A stretch of DNA of 64,000 nucleotides from Lentisphaeria bacterium (GCA_018265615.1 JABLYX010000018.1:13656-77655), one strand, 5' to 3'. Positions 1 to 9,280 are shown, counted from the stretch's first letter. Notes: a model not told the origin generated them from the letters alone. Numbers and translations are program-made.

Positions 1-2
1 AC

Positions 3-1676
3 GGGGAGCAGCTCGACAAACTCGAGTATCTCTTCGCCGCCTGCAAAAAGCGCGGAATCTACATCACCACCGACGTTTTCGTCAGCCGGAAGCTGAAAGC
101 GGATGACAATATCCCGGAGTTGGATCCGGAGAGCGGCGCTTTTCAGATGAAGGCACTTCTGCCAATCAGCCGCAGCGCGATGGAGAACTGGAAGGAGTTC
201 GCCCGCCGCTGGCTCGGGCACAGGAACCCGTACACCGGCATGACCTGGGCCGAGGATCCGGCGCTTTATATCGTGAGCTTCACCAATGAAAACAACCTTT
301 ATGCGCAATGGCATCAAGCCCCGGAAATCGCGAAGCTCTATCGCCAGCTGTTTCCGCAGTGGATGGCGGAAAACCGGCCCGGCGAACCGGCCGGAGAGGC
401 CGCGCTTTCGAACCGCCGTTTCCTCGAGTTTCTCTACACGCTCCAGCACCGGAGCATTCTCGAACAGGCGAAGTTCCTGAAAGAGGAGCTGAAGCTCCGG
501 GCGCTGCGCACGGACGTCAACATGCACAACAAGATTCCGCTGGCGTTGATCCGCGAGGATCTCGACACGGTGGACGACCACAAGTACCATGACCATCCGC
601 GTTTTCCGCTCAACCGCTGGAGGCTGCCCAACGTCTACCGCCAGCGTTCGAGCATCGGCGCGCTCGGTTATGAGGTTCCGGAGCTGCTCTTCGCGGCGCG
701 CCTCTTCGGCAAGCCGTTCAGCATCACCGAATACAAGTTCTGCCTGCCGAACCGCTACCGCTCCGAGGGCGGCCCGCTGATCGGCGGATACGCCGCGTTG
801 CAGGGGTGGGACGCGCTCTATCAGTTCGCCTGGTCGCACTCCGAACCGGGAGTGAACGAAGACCGGCAGGCCGGGACGTTCGATTTCGCCAATGAGCCCC
901 TCGCGCAGCTGTCGGACCGGCAGACGATGCTTCTCTTCCGCCGCGGCGACGTGGCGCCGTCGCAGGCGGCGTTTGCGTGGGACGTTCCGAAGACGTTCTG
1001 GGATTCGGATATGCCCGTCGAATATCCGGTCGATTTCAGTCGTCTCGGTTTTCTCGCGAAGATCGGGAACACGGTCGGCGGCAGGCGGCTGCCGGGCGTG
1101 ACGGTGCTCGATCCGTCGCAGGCGGCGGGCGAGACTCCGCTTCCCGACGCTGCTGTGGAGAAGCTCCGGCGGCAGCTTCGGGAGACGGGCGTCGCGGTGA
1201 GCTCGACCGGCGAATTGCGGCTCGACTCCGGGAAAAAGACGCTTGCGGTCGATACGCCGCGCACCCTGAGCGTCACGCTCGCCTCCGGCGCCCTCTCTGC
1301 GGGGCGGCTCGCCGTCGCCGGAGTGAAGGAGCCCGCCACGGTCAGTGTGAGTTCGCTCGACGGCAGGCCGGTCGCGGAGAGCCGCAGGCTGCTGCTCTTC
1401 CACCTGACGAATGTGCTCGACAGCGGGACGACGTTCGAGGGCGACGGCATGAAGCGCCTGGTCAAGTGGGGGACGCTGCCGCACCTCGTGCGGCGCGACC
1501 GGGCCGGAATCACCCTGAAGCTCGACGGAGCCGCCCCCGCGAAGGTCGAGGCGCTGCGGCTCGACGGCTCCCCGTACGGCGAAGTCAAGTCGGAGTTCAG
1601 AGACGGAACGCTCACCTTCACCGCCGATCCCGGGCTGTTTCCCGGCGGCGTGATGGTATATTGGATCACTCGTTGA
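3..1676 (+). CDS. Clan GH-A-like glycoside hydrolase, 5' end outside window
   Basis: The reading frame is open from base 3, so the N-terminus and any signal peptide lie upstream; 557 residues are visible. The first part looks like a (beta/alpha)8 barrel of clan GH-A (GH5/GH42-like). A strand ending in SFTNENN puts an Asn-Glu pair at bases 285-290, the usual acid/base position. A later strand ending in SITEYK has Glu at bases 729-731, a plausible nucleophile. The last ~130 residues look like beta-sandwich modules. It probably cleaves a beta-linked glycan, but the substrate cannot be read from the sequence. The BNR_4 gene follows 11 bases later, suggesting co-transcription. The exact GH family is uncertain. 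Confidence 0.72.
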   Translation, partial: GEQLDKLEYLFAACKKRGIYITTDVFVSRKLKADDNIPELDPESGAFQMKALLPISRSAMENWKEFARRWLGHRNPYTGMTWAEDPALYIVSFTNENNLYAQWHQAPEIAKLYRQLFPQWMAENRPGEPAGEAALSNRRFLEFLYTLQHRSILEQAKFLKEELKLRALRTDVNMHNKIPLALIREDLDTVDDHKYHDHPRFPLNRWRLPNVYRQRSSIGALGYEVPELLFAARLFGKPFSITEYKFCLPNRYRSEGGPLIGGYAALQGWDALYQFAWSHSEPGVNEDRQAGTFDFANEPLAQLSDRQTMLLFRRGDVAPSQAAFAWDVPKTFWDSDMPVEYPVDFSRLGFLAKIGNTVGGRRLPGVTVLDPSQAAGETPLPDAAVEKLRRQLRETGVAVSSTGELRLDSGKKTLAVDTPRTLSVTLASGALSAGRLAVAGVKEPATVSVSSLDGRPVAESRRLLLFHLTNVLDSGTTFEGDGMKRLVKWGTLPHLVRRDRAGITLKLDGAAPAKVEALRLDGSPYGEVKSEFRDGTLTFTADPGLFPGGVMVYWITR

Positions 1677-1687
1677 AAGGAATGAAA

Positions 1688-2998
1688 ATGGATCGGGATT
1701 TTACGCCGGAACTTCTGGAGCAGAGCATTGTCGGGAGCGCGTGGTCCGGGCACAAGGTGAATTTCTGCCTCTTCACGACGCGGGAGAAGCAGTATGTCGG
1801 CTACTACGGCGCCGACCGGCGGCTGGTGATCGCCGCGCGCGTGCCGGGGAGTGGCAACTGGGAGCGGCGCGAGCTCGACACCGCCGTCGTGTGGGACTCC
1901 CACAATTCGATCGAAATGTTCTGTTCCGGCGACGGAATCCTGCACATCGCGGCGAATATGCATGTGACACCGCTGATCTATTACCGGATGGAGCGCCCGC
2001 ACGACCTCGCTTCGATTACGCGCCGGCCGGCGATGGTCGGGCGGGACGAGGAACGCTGCACTTACCCGCGCTTCATGAAGGATGCGGCGGGAGAGTTGAT
2101 CTTCCACTATCGCGACGGGTGCAGCGGCAGCGGCAACGAGATCTACAACCGTTACGATGCGGCGGCGCGGCGCTGGACGCGGCTGCTGGACCGGCCGCTG
2201 ACCTTCGGCGGCAGCGAGATGAACGCGTATTTCTTCGGGCCGGTCATGGGGCCGGACGGCTTCTTTCATCTCGGCTGGGTCTGGCGCGACACGGGGGATT
2301 GCGTCACGAATCACGATCTCTCGTATGCGCGCAGCCGGGACCTTGTCCATTGGGAGACCGCCGCCGGCGTTCCGGCCGGGCTGCCGATGACGCTCGGTAC
2401 GCCGGGACTCGTCGTCGTTCCGACCGCCCGGACGCACAGCGGGCTCATCAACATGGGCAGCCGGATCGGTTTCGATGGAGACGGAAAGCCGGTCCTGTCG
2501 TTCCACATCTACGGTCCGGACGGAGCCAGCCGGCTCTGCAACGCCCGTCCGCGCGCGGACGGCAGCTGGCAGAAGGAGCTTCTCGGCGAATGGCCGAAGG
2601 AACGGCGCTGGGAGTTCTCCGGTCACGGCTCGATCGGCCAGATGCTCTTTTTTACGCCGGTCGAACCGCAGCCGGACGGCACGCTGCTGCAGAGCTGGGA
2701 ATTCATCGGACGGGATTCCGGCACCTGGCGGCTCGACCCGGTCACGCTGAAGATGACCGGGACGCTGCCGCCGCGCCCCGCCTGTCCGCCGCGGCTTCAG
2801 GAGCTCGAACAGAACTTCCCCGGGCTCCAGGTGAGATGGCAGGAGGACGCCGGAGAGCCGGACGGGGACGGGGGGCGCAGTTTCCTGCGCTGGGAGACGC
2901 TTCCCGCCAACCGTGACATGCCGCGCGAAGGCGCGCTCCCCGCACCGACCCGGGTGAGTGTCTGCAGGGTGAGGCTGCCGGAGGTTACTTCTTCCTGA
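1688..2998 (+). CDS. BNR_4 repeat-containing protein (putative polysaccharide lyase or sialidase-like propeller)
   Basis: The 436-residue product matches the BNR_4 (PF15892) pattern. YVGYYGADRRLVIAAR is followed by VVWDSHNSIEM and HIAANMHVTPLIYYRM, the blade signature shared with PL24-type ulvan lyases and related propellers. No signal peptide is visible. ATG 1688 is preferred to ATG 1682 because GAAAGG at 1675-1680 is then spaced 7 bases. It lies 11 bases after the upstream glycosidase, so the two are likely one transcript. Its 3' end overlaps the convergent GH51-like gene by 14 bases. A lyase role is inferred from family only. Confidence 0.72.
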   Translation: MDRDFTPELLEQSIVGSAWSGHKVNFCLFTTREKQYVGYYGADRRLVIAARVPGSGNWERRELDTAVVWDSHNSIEMFCSGDGILHIAANMHVTPLIYYRMERPHDLASITRRPAMVGRDEERCTYPRFMKDAAGELIFHYRDGCSGSGNEIYNRYDAAARRWTRLLDRPLTFGGSEMNAYFFGPVMGPDGFFHLGWVWRDTGDCVTNHDLSYARSRDLVHWETAAGVPAGLPMTLGTPGLVVVPTARTHSGLINMGSRIGFDGDGKPVLSFHIYGPDGASRLCNARPRADGSWQKELLGEWPKERRWEFSGHGSIGQMLFFTPVEPQPDGTLLQSWEFIGRDSGTWRLDPVTLKMTGTLPPRPACPPRLQELEQNFPGLQVRWQEDAGEPDGDGGRSFLRWETLPANRDMPREGALPAPTRVSVCRVRLPEVTSS

Positions 2999-5045
2999 AT
3001 TCCAGTGCGGTCATCGAGGTCGCCGGGAACTCGTGCAGGAAGCCGCCCGGAGCGGGAGTGACGGTGACCGGGCGCGGCTTTGTGTCCGCGGCGGTCTCCG
3101 GCGATTCCCCGGTCAGCACGACACCGGAGCCGGAGGCGGCGTCGAAGTTGTCGAGCTTCACCTCGGCCTTCACGGCATTCTCCGGATCTTTATTGAACAC
3201 CACAAGATAGAGGGTTTCACCATCCGCGCTGCGGCTGGCCAGCGCCGTCAGCGTCCGGTAAGCCGGGAAGACCGGCTGCGTCTCAAGTGCGAATTTCAGA
3301 TTGCGGATCTCCGCCGTTCCGGTGAGCGGCGCGGTGACGCCTTCCACGCGCAGCAGCACCTTCGAGCCCGGCGTATCCGGGAGCACCTGATATTTGCCGG
3401 AGAAGCTTTTCCACTCCGTCGCGGCCTGAATACCCGGGATCGACACCGCCGAAGAGGTCTTCTCCCAGCCGCGGCTGTCGACCATGCCGAGGCCGATCGC
3501 TCCCGCCGGGCGTTCATCCGGACGGTCCGGCGTATATTTCGCGTCGAACGAAATGAGATAGCTGAATGCGTCCCCTGCGGGGATGTTCGCCGGGCGCGGC
3601 AGTTCGGTGAAGACCGGATACGCGCTTTTCGCCCCGAAGTTGTCGAAGCGGAACTTCAAACCTTCGGCATCCGGCACGACAGAAATCCCTGCGGGAAAAC
3701 CCTTTCCGGAGATCACCCCGGGTTTCGCCTCTCCGGCGGCCTGCGGCGGTTTCACGCGGTCGCCGCGCGAAAGGCCGAGCCCCGGAACCGCCGCCGCGTC
3801 ACGGTGCGGGACGTTTTCGATACCGGTTTTGAGCAGCTCGTCACCGGTGTATTTCCCCCAGGTTTCAATGAAGGACATCGGCGCGCGCCGCAGGGTGATT
3901 TCCCCTTTTTCATTGCTCGCGAAGCTGCCCCAGTAGCCGTTGATGACCTGCCAGTAGTTCGCGCACAGCATACCGTTCTCCGGGCGCAGCCAGATGCGCT
4001 GCAGATCGGCGTTCATCAAGCCGGCGAGGTAGCTGAAGCGCCACGGATACGGCTTGTTGCCGGTCGAGCCGATATTGAATTCCGTCATCGCGAGCGGCAG
4101 CTCCTTTCCGGCGAGTTTGCGGGCGAGTTCGCGGTAGTTCTTCAATCGCAGCTCGACCTGATCCCCGTACGCGAGGACGGCGGCCAGCGCCTCCTGCGGC
4201 GTCTGCTCCGCGATGCGCGGCGCGTAGAAGTGGACCACGACGAAATCGGCGGCCTTCCCCGCCCTTTCGAGCACGGTGCGGTTCCACGGGGAGTCGTGCA
4301 GTTCGCCGGTCCCCGGCTCCATCACGATGCCGAGCTGTACGGAGGGGTCAACCTTGCGCATGGCCTCGGCGCAGGAGAGGAAGTAATCGGCGTACTCCTC
4401 CGGCGTGTAGTGCCGGCGCGGAACGAGGTTGTGGCTGCCGTGGTTGCTCTCGTTGCCGAGTTCGAAATAGCGGACGCGGTACGGTTCCGGATTTCCCCAC
4501 GCGGCCCGCTTCATCGCCCACGGGTGCTCCGGGGTCGCGGGGGCGTTCAGGTATTCGACGAGGCCGGCCATGTGGCCGGGCAGCTCCTTTGCGGGCAGCG
4601 CGTAGTCGGTCATCGTGATGATCGGTTCGGCGCCGAGCTCGCGGCAGAGCCGGATGTACTCGTCGATGCCGAACTTCCAATCCCGGCGCTCCGAAAGCGG
4701 TCCGACCGCCTTCCGCCAGTCGTAGTTGTGCGCGAGGCAGCCGCCGGGGTAGCGCATCATGCCGATGTGCATCTCCCGCAGCTTGCGGACGATGCCGGGG
4801 TGGGGGCGGTTCGCCGCCGGATCCCACGTGCCCTCGCCCTGCGCGATGCCGTGCGGGTTAACCGGCGCGGTCAGCGGGCGGTCGAAAATGCCGCGGTCGT
4901 CGGCCGCTTCGATGTTTGCGCCGAATACCAGCGGATTGACCGGGCCGTCCGGCTTTGCGGCGTCGACCGTGATCCGGGGCACGGCGGCCCCGAGGGAGAG
5001 TGCGGCGGCGCAGAGCGCCGGCAGAATCAGTTGTCCTGTGGTCAT
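2985..5045 (-). CDS. Secreted alpha-L-arabinofuranosidase-like enzyme, GH51 type
   Basis: The 686-residue protein starts with a signal peptide (MTTGQLILPALCAAALSLGA), which selects ATG 5045 over the longer upstream frame. It has the GH51 layout: a barrel with MRYPGGCLAHNYDWRKAVGP, acid/base Glu in YFELGNESNHG, nucleophile Glu in AMTEFNIGS, then C-terminal beta-sandwich domains. It should release terminal alpha-L-arabinofuranosyl residues from arabinan, arabinoxylan or pectin side chains outside the cytoplasm. It is last in the minus-strand operon sialidase-like / pseudopilin / GH51, 29 bases after the pseudopilin gene. It is larger than the usual ~500-residue cytoplasmic GH51 enzymes, consistent with an added C-terminal module. 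Confidence 0.8.
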   Translation of the reverse strand: MTTGQLILPALCAAALSLGAAVPRITVDAAKPDGPVNPLVFGANIEAADDRGIFDRPLTAPVNPHGIAQGEGTWDPAANRPHPGIVRKLREMHIGMMRYPGGCLAHNYDWRKAVGPLSERRDWKFGIDEYIRLCRELGAEPIITMTDYALPAKELPGHMAGLVEYLNAPATPEHPWAMKRAAWGNPEPYRVRYFELGNESNHGSHNLVPRRHYTPEEYADYFLSCAEAMRKVDPSVQLGIVMEPGTGELHDSPWNRTVLERAGKAADFVVVHFYAPRIAEQTPQEALAAVLAYGDQVELRLKNYRELARKLAGKELPLAMTEFNIGSTGNKPYPWRFSYLAGLMNADLQRIWLRPENGMLCANYWQVINGYWGSFASNEKGEITLRRAPMSFIETWGKYTGDELLKTGIENVPHRDAAAVPGLGLSRGDRVKPPQAAGEAKPGVISGKGFPAGISVVPDAEGLKFRFDNFGAKSAYPVFTELPRPANIPAGDAFSYLISFDAKYTPDRPDERPAGAIGLGMVDSRGWEKTSSAVSIPGIQAATEWKSFSGKYQVLPDTPGSKVLLRVEGVTAPLTGTAEIRNLKFALETQPVFPAYRTLTALASRSADGETLYLVVFNKDPENAVKAEVKLDNFDAASGSGVVLTGESPETAADTKPRPVTVTPAPGGFLHEFPATSMTALEFRKK

Positions 5046-5074
5046 GAAAGCGGTTCTTTCGTTTAATAAGGATA

Positions 5075-5740
5075 TTACATGGCTGACAGATCTTTTGCGT
5101 TCCAATGGCGGTTCCAGAGCACCTTGTTTGCTCCCAGATTCAGGTCATCGTCGATGCGGAACGTGATGTTGTCGACGTTCCCGCCCAGGAACAGATAGGT
5201 GCCGAAGGTTCCGTGCGTCCATTGACCGTCGGAGCTGCCGGAGGCGACCGAAAAGCCGAATTCGATCGATTTGGCGTTCCGGAAGCACTGCAGCGCCGCA
5301 TCGGGCTGGCAGGCGAGTGAAATCAATTTCGACGGCGTGTTGCGGACCCGGCTGACCGCTCCCTGCAGGCAGGAGGAGGCCGCGTCGGACCAGAGATAGC
5401 CGTTGCAGCGGTAGCTTTTCGGTGAAAAATCCTTTGCGGTCCGTTCGACCGCGTCTTTCGGGCAGCGCAGCAGCGGAATGTTGCCGGCCTCCTGGACGTA
5501 GCCGCCTTTCAGCAGCCAGTGCTCCCACGAGCGGCTCGCCTGCGTCGTCTCCGGCAGACGGTTGCTGTTATCGTCGGCGTACATCTGAATGGAGGTCCCG
5601 ATCTGCTTCAGGTTCGATTTGCAGCTGATCGCCTTGGCCCGGTCGCGCGCCTGATTCAGCGCGGGCAGCAGCATCGAGGCGAGGATTGCGATGATCGCAA
5701 TCACTACGAGGAGTTCGATCAGAGTAAATTTCTTCATCAT
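5075..5740 (-). CDS. Class III pseudopilin-like protein (prepilin-type N-terminal methylation domain)
   Basis: A 221-residue protein beginning MMKKFTLIELLVVIAIIAIL, a type IV prepilin leader with methylation Glu and hydrophobic helix, followed by a soluble domain. That domain has Asn/Cys-rich stretches (KSNLKQIGTSIQMYADDNS) and a late GGNVDN motif, typical of the large prepilin-like families of Lentisphaerota and Planctomycetota. It would be processed by prepilin peptidase and either assembled or left as a surface-anchored single-pass protein. Its ATG overlaps the stop of the sialidase-like gene (ATGA, 5740-5737), implying translational coupling. GGAG lies about 6 bases before the start. The role of the C-terminal domain is unknown. 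Confidence 0.85.
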   Translation of the reverse strand: MMKKFTLIELLVVIAIIAILASMLLPALNQARDRAKAISCKSNLKQIGTSIQMYADDNSNRLPETTQASRSWEHWLLKGGYVQEAGNIPLLRCPKDAVERTAKDFSPKSYRCNGYLWSDAASSCLQGAVSRVRNTPSKLISLACQPDAALQCFRNAKSIEFGFSVASGSSDGQWTHGTFGTYLFLGGNVDNITFRIDDDLNLGANKVLWNRHWNAKDLSAM

Positions 5741-6900
5741 GCTATCTCCGTTATTGTTTCGTCCGTTTCCGGGATTTCCGTATTTTCGAATGTATGGTTC
5801 TTCAGAGAGCTGACGGCCTGCGGCGGCCGGGGCAGGGTTCCCGTCCTGACATCGTCTTCTGTGAACTCCGCCAGCAGGATCTCTCCCGCGCCGTACCGGT
5901 CGCGGTCGTAGATGCAGAGGATGGTTCCGTCCCGCTCCTCCGTGAAATCCGGATAGGAGACGCCGGAACGCGGATCGATCATCATCCCCGCCGTCCAGCT
6001 TTCGCCGTCGTTGTCCGACAGGTAAGCCGTGAGTTTCTCGCGGACCGGACTGAAGGGGACGCCGCATTGATGGTTGACCAGAAGCAGCGCGCCGGAGTTC
6101 AGCCTGCGGAGCGCGAAACGCGACCCCGGACCGTTCAGGCGGGAGCGCCGCGGCGGCGTCCAGCTCAGCCCGCCGTCCGTCGAACGGCTTTCCGCGATGC
6201 CGTAGAGTGTCCGGATCAGCATCAGGAGCGATCCGTCGCGCCGTTCGACGAAGAGGTGTTCGTCGAAGAGCCGCCCCTCTTCCACCTCGGCGATTCCGCG
6301 CCGCCGGAAGGTTTTGCCGTTGTCCTGCGAGACGAAGAGGTTTGCGCCGGAGAACGCGCGCAGCGACTCCGGCAGCCTGCCGCCGCCGATCCCGTCACCC
6401 CAGATGGAGACCGGCAGCAGCCAGCTCCCGTCCGAGGCGGCCGTCGGCTTGTTCAGCATGATGCCGTCGCAGATCCGTTCCGGGTGCGTCCAGCGAGGAA
6501 GCGGCGCATCGGGATCCGCGCAGATGCTCTGCCAGACGCCGTTGATTCCGTCGGAGACATCCTTTCCGGTCTCCCGGCAGCGCGACTGGCTCCAGAACAG
6601 CCGGAGGCTTCCGGCTGGATCCAGCCAGAGCGCCGCGTCGAAGCAGCGGATCTCGCGCCCCGGGTGAACGATGTGCTGCACGACGGGCCATTCTCCGGGT
6701 TTCTCCGGGCGGCAGCGTGCCAGCATCAGATAATTCTGCGGCCCCTCGCCGTCGCCGCCGCCGTACCAGACGGCGAACCGGCTCCCGCCCCGGGTGGTCT
6801 CCACCCCCGGAATCCCCTGAAAGCGGGACGGCTCCTGCGGCGCTTCCGGCAGAAAGCGCGGCGGAAGCAGCGGGGAATTCAGTCGTTCGGCATCGTCCAC
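5737..6900 (-). CDS. Sialidase-like BNR/Asp-box protein
   Basis: A 387-residue six-bladed propeller candidate of the exo-sialidase (BNR_2, PF13088) type. Asp-box motifs are visible as SQDNGKTF, STDGGLSWT and SDNDGESWT. The C-terminal SYPDFTEERDGTILCIYDRD segment is common in this group. There is no signal peptide, so it may be cytoplasmic or its product may not be a classical sialidase; members of this superfamily act on varied uronic- or neuraminic-acid-like sugars. It is the first gene of an operon with the pseudopilin and GH51 genes and is divergent from an AraC regulator. The upstream region has a -10-like TATACT but no good -35, as in activator-dependent promoters. Confidence 0.72.
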   Translation of the reverse strand: MDDAERLNSPLLPPRFLPEAPQEPSRFQGIPGVETTRGGSRFAVWYGGGDGEGPQNYLMLARCRPEKPGEWPVVQHIVHPGREIRCFDAALWLDPAGSLRLFWSQSRCRETGKDVSDGINGVWQSICADPDAPLPRWTHPERICDGIMLNKPTAASDGSWLLPVSIWGDGIGGGRLPESLRAFSGANLFVSQDNGKTFRRRGIAEVEEGRLFDEHLFVERRDGSLLMLIRTLYGIAESRSTDGGLSWTPPRRSRLNGPGSRFALRRLNSGALLLVNHQCGVPFSPVREKLTAYLSDNDGESWTAGMMIDPRSGVSYPDFTEERDGTILCIYDRDRYGAGEILLAEFTEDDVRTGTLPRPPQAVSSLKNHTFENTEIPETDETITEIA

Positions 6901-6942
6901 AGGAGCACTCCTTCGGTTTGTTTCCTTGTTCCGTTACCTAAT

Positions 6943-6948
6943 AGTATA
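6943..6948 (-). promoter_or_regulatory. -10-like element of the sialidase-like operon
   Basis: On the minus strand TATACT lies 43-48 bases before the ATG at 6900. No TTG-type -35 sits 16-18 bases upstream. This fits a promoter that needs the divergent AraC protein, but it is a single weak hexamer. Confidence 0.35.
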
Positions 6949-7016
6949 CCCTGTTTTTCCGAAAAAGCTTCCGGAATTACAACGCATTATTCCATTATTT
7001 TGATATTTTGCGGAAT

Positions 7017-7045
7017 TTGCATTTTTCTGCCGCGGGGTCTATATT
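7017..7045 (+). promoter_or_regulatory. Promoter of AraC regulator
   Basis: TTGCAT (7017-7022), 17 bases, TATATT (7040-7045). The predicted start of transcription is about 70 bases before the ATG at 7121. Confidence 0.6.
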
Positions 7046-7120
7046 CTGTTGCCGGTACGGAGAATAGGCGATGATAACGGCGTGATCCTGTTATTCACGA
7101 TCCGGAAGGAAACTCTTGAG

Positions 7121-7981
7121 ATGAATATTCTGCACTGGGACGAGCTCTGCTTCCGTTCCTCCTCCATCCTGAAGCTCTTCAGGCATCAGCTGCCGACCGG
7201 CGGGCAGATCGAGGAGCACGAGCATGATTTCCACGAAATCTTCTGGGTGCTTTCCGGAGAGGGCGGACATGAGGTCAACGGAGAGCTGACCCGGCTCCGG
7301 CACGGCGACCTTGTCTGGATCCGTCCGCGCGACCGCCACCGTCTGACTGCCGTCAGCCGGAAGCCGCTGCTGTTTTACAACCTCGCGTTTCCGGCCGGAG
7401 TCATCGCCGGGCTGATCGGCCGTTACGAGGAGTTCCGCTGCTATTTCGGCAGTGACAACCGGCAGCCGATCATGATTCCGCTGTCGGAGTCGCTGTTCGA
7501 ATGGCTCGAACGCAGCGCGGCGGGATTGCGGAGGAATCCGGATTCCCTCCTCGCGCTCGACCGCTTTCTGATGAACCTGATCGGCGAGCTTGCCGCAATG
7601 CGGGAAAATCCGTACCGGAGCTGTCCGGCATGGCTGCAGGAGGCCGCCGCCGAACTCGAGCGGAATCCCGAACACCTGAAGCTCGGCAGCCGTGCGCTCG
7701 CGGTTCTCTCCGGCCGGACGCCGGAGCATGTCGCGCGGGAGCTGCGCCGGTCTGCGGGCGTGACTCCGAGCGAGGCCGTGAACCGCGCCAGGATCGACTA
7801 CGCCGCCCGGCTCCTGACCGGCAGCGACCTGACGATCACGGAGATCGCCTACCAGTGCGGCTTCGGTTCCCTGAGCGGCTTCTTCCCCGCCTTTCAGCGT
7901 TTCTGCGGGGAAACTCCGCTCGAATATCGCCGGGCGCACCGGAATTTCGAGCAGATCTGTTTCCCGAACGAAAGCGTCTGA
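7121..7981 (+). CDS. AraC-family transcriptional regulator with N-terminal cupin domain
   Basis: 286 residues. The N-terminal half is a sugar-sensing cupin (EEHEHDFHEIFWVLSGEGGH, with HGDLVWIRPRDRH). The C-terminal ~100 residues are the double helix-turn-helix, ending LTITEIAYQCGFGSLSGFF and then TPLEYRR. ATG 7121 follows GGAAGGA and begins MNILHW; the longer upstream frame has no domain content. It is divergent from the sialidase-like/pseudopilin/GH51 operon and is its likely activator, responding to a sugar released by those enzymes. The inducer cannot be told from the sequence. Confidence 0.85.
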   Translation: MNILHWDELCFRSSSILKLFRHQLPTGGQIEEHEHDFHEIFWVLSGEGGHEVNGELTRLRHGDLVWIRPRDRHRLTAVSRKPLLFYNLAFPAGVIAGLIGRYEEFRCYFGSDNRQPIMIPLSESLFEWLERSAAGLRRNPDSLLALDRFLMNLIGELAAMRENPYRSCPAWLQEAAAELERNPEHLKLGSRALAVLSGRTPEHVARELRRSAGVTPSEAVNRARIDYAARLLTGSDLTITEIAYQCGFGSLSGFFPAFQRFCGETPLEYRRAHRNFEQICFPNESV

Positions 7982-7996
7982 TGCAGAAAGGGAGCG

Positions 7997-9280
7997 TCAC
8001 AGGAACGAGAGCAGCGCCTTCGACAGCCCGAGCTCGCAGACCGCATCGAGGATCGTGTAGCGGTTGCGGATCAGCTGCGCCGTCGCGATGCCATGGATGA
8101 ACTGTCCGCTTTCCAGGCCGATTTCCGCCGGTTCAACCGGGCAATGCGCCTTTTTCAGCATCGCTTTAAGCTCCGCGAGCGGATAAAGCTGCCGCCGCGT
8201 CCGCTCTTTGAGGATGTCCCAACTTTGGTAGAGCTGTTCGCGGCGTTCTCTGAGCGCTTCGCCTTCGAGGAATTTGCTCATGGCGATCTCCTTCGCCTCC
8301 TCCCCGTAACAGCCGCGCATCAGCAGCGCATCGATCTCCGCCTCGCGCGCCGCCCGGGTGAGGCCGGGTTCCGCGAAACGGCGCGCCTCATCGGCGGTCA
8401 GCGAGAAAAGCGCCTCGAACAACGCTGTCGAAGCGACCGTCCCGACCGAAACCTTGAAGCCGTGCGAAACCGAATCGCCGTTGAAGCAGAGATTCTCCAT
8501 CTCCCAGATGTGACTCATCAGATGTTCCGCGCCGGAAGCCGGGCGGGAATCGCGGCAGAGCTGCATCGCATACCCGGTCGCGGCGAGCCCCATGAAGACG
8601 CGTTTCACGTCCGATGGATCCGAGAGGTTGTCGCGCAGCGGCGTCTGGACGAGCTCCCACACGTCCGTGCGGACCGGGTGCAGCCCGAGCTGGTCCGCGA
8701 GGATCCAGTCGGCTCCGGCCGGGATCTTCGCCATGAGGTCCGCGTATCCTGCCGCGAACATGTCGGCGGGCGCACTGTCGAGCGTCGCGGTGTCCGCGAT
8801 GATCGCGAGCGGGGCGGGGCACGGCAGGGTTTTCTTCAGCCCGTCCACATTCAGCGCCGCGCCGTAGGAGGTGTAGCCGTCGACCGACGGAGCCGTCGGC
8901 ACGCAGCAGTAGCGGACGCCTTTCACGCCGGAGGCGCGCTTGACGAGGTCATTGACGGTTCCGCCGCCGACGGCGACCGGGACGCAGTTTTCCGGAAACG
9001 CTTCGAGCAGTTCGCCGACGTGCCCGACCGTCGCGTGCAGGATCGGTTTGCCGGGAAACAGGTACGGAGCGCACCGGCCGATGCCGGCCCGCTCAAGGAT
9101 CTGCGACAGCTTTTCGCCCGCCGCGGCCCAGGTGTTCTCATCCGCCACAATCCAGGCTTTCGGCTGCGCTCCCCAGTGTTTGCGCAGGAGCTCCGGCGCG
9201 TGACGCAGTGCATCGGCTTCAAGAACGAAACTCTCTGTTTCGAGCCCCGGCGGAATCGGAATCAGGTTCATATTGATCAT
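7997..9280 (-). CDS. egsA: sn-glycerol-1-phosphate dehydrogenase (AraM/EgsA type)
   Basis: 427 residues of the iron-containing alcohol dehydrogenase-like superfamily, G1PDH/AraM branch. The NAD-binding stretch is VAVGGGTVNDLVKRAS. VPTAPSVDGYTSYGAALNVDG and AAGYADLMAKIPAGADW follow, with later His ligands in HLMSHIWEM and SHGFKVSVGT for the divalent metal. It reduces dihydroxyacetone phosphate to sn-glycerol-1-phosphate in the cytoplasm. ATG 9280 is about 25 bases after the predicted transcription start; an in-frame ATG at 9271 is also possible. The gene is divergent from an LtaS/OpgB-like phosphoglycerol transferase, which suggests a shared phosphoglycerol theme. Confidence 0.85.
   Translation of the reverse strand: MINMNLIPIPPGLETESFVLEADALRHAPELLRKHWGAQPKAWIVADENTWAAAGEKLSQILERAGIGRCAPYLFPGKPILHATVGHVGELLEAFPENCVPVAVGGGTVNDLVKRASGVKGVRYCCVPTAPSVDGYTSYGAALNVDGLKKTLPCPAPLAIIADTATLDSAPADMFAAGYADLMAKIPAGADWILADQLGLHPVRTDVWELVQTPLRDNLSDPSDVKRVFMGLAATGYAMQLCRDSRPASGAEHLMSHIWEMENLCFNGDSVSHGFKVSVGTVASTALFEALFSLTADEARRFAEPGLTRAAREAEIDALLMRGCYGEEAKEIAMSKFLEGEALRERREQLYQSWDILKERTRRQLYPLAELKAMLKKAHCPVEPAEIGLESGQFIHGIATAQLIRNRYTILDAVCELGLSKALLSFL

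Noticed and set aside
977..1687. Upstream extension of the BNR_4 frame inside the first gene
   Set aside because: The translation is low-complexity Arg/Gly/Ala with no family match. A ribosome site and domain start are at 1688.
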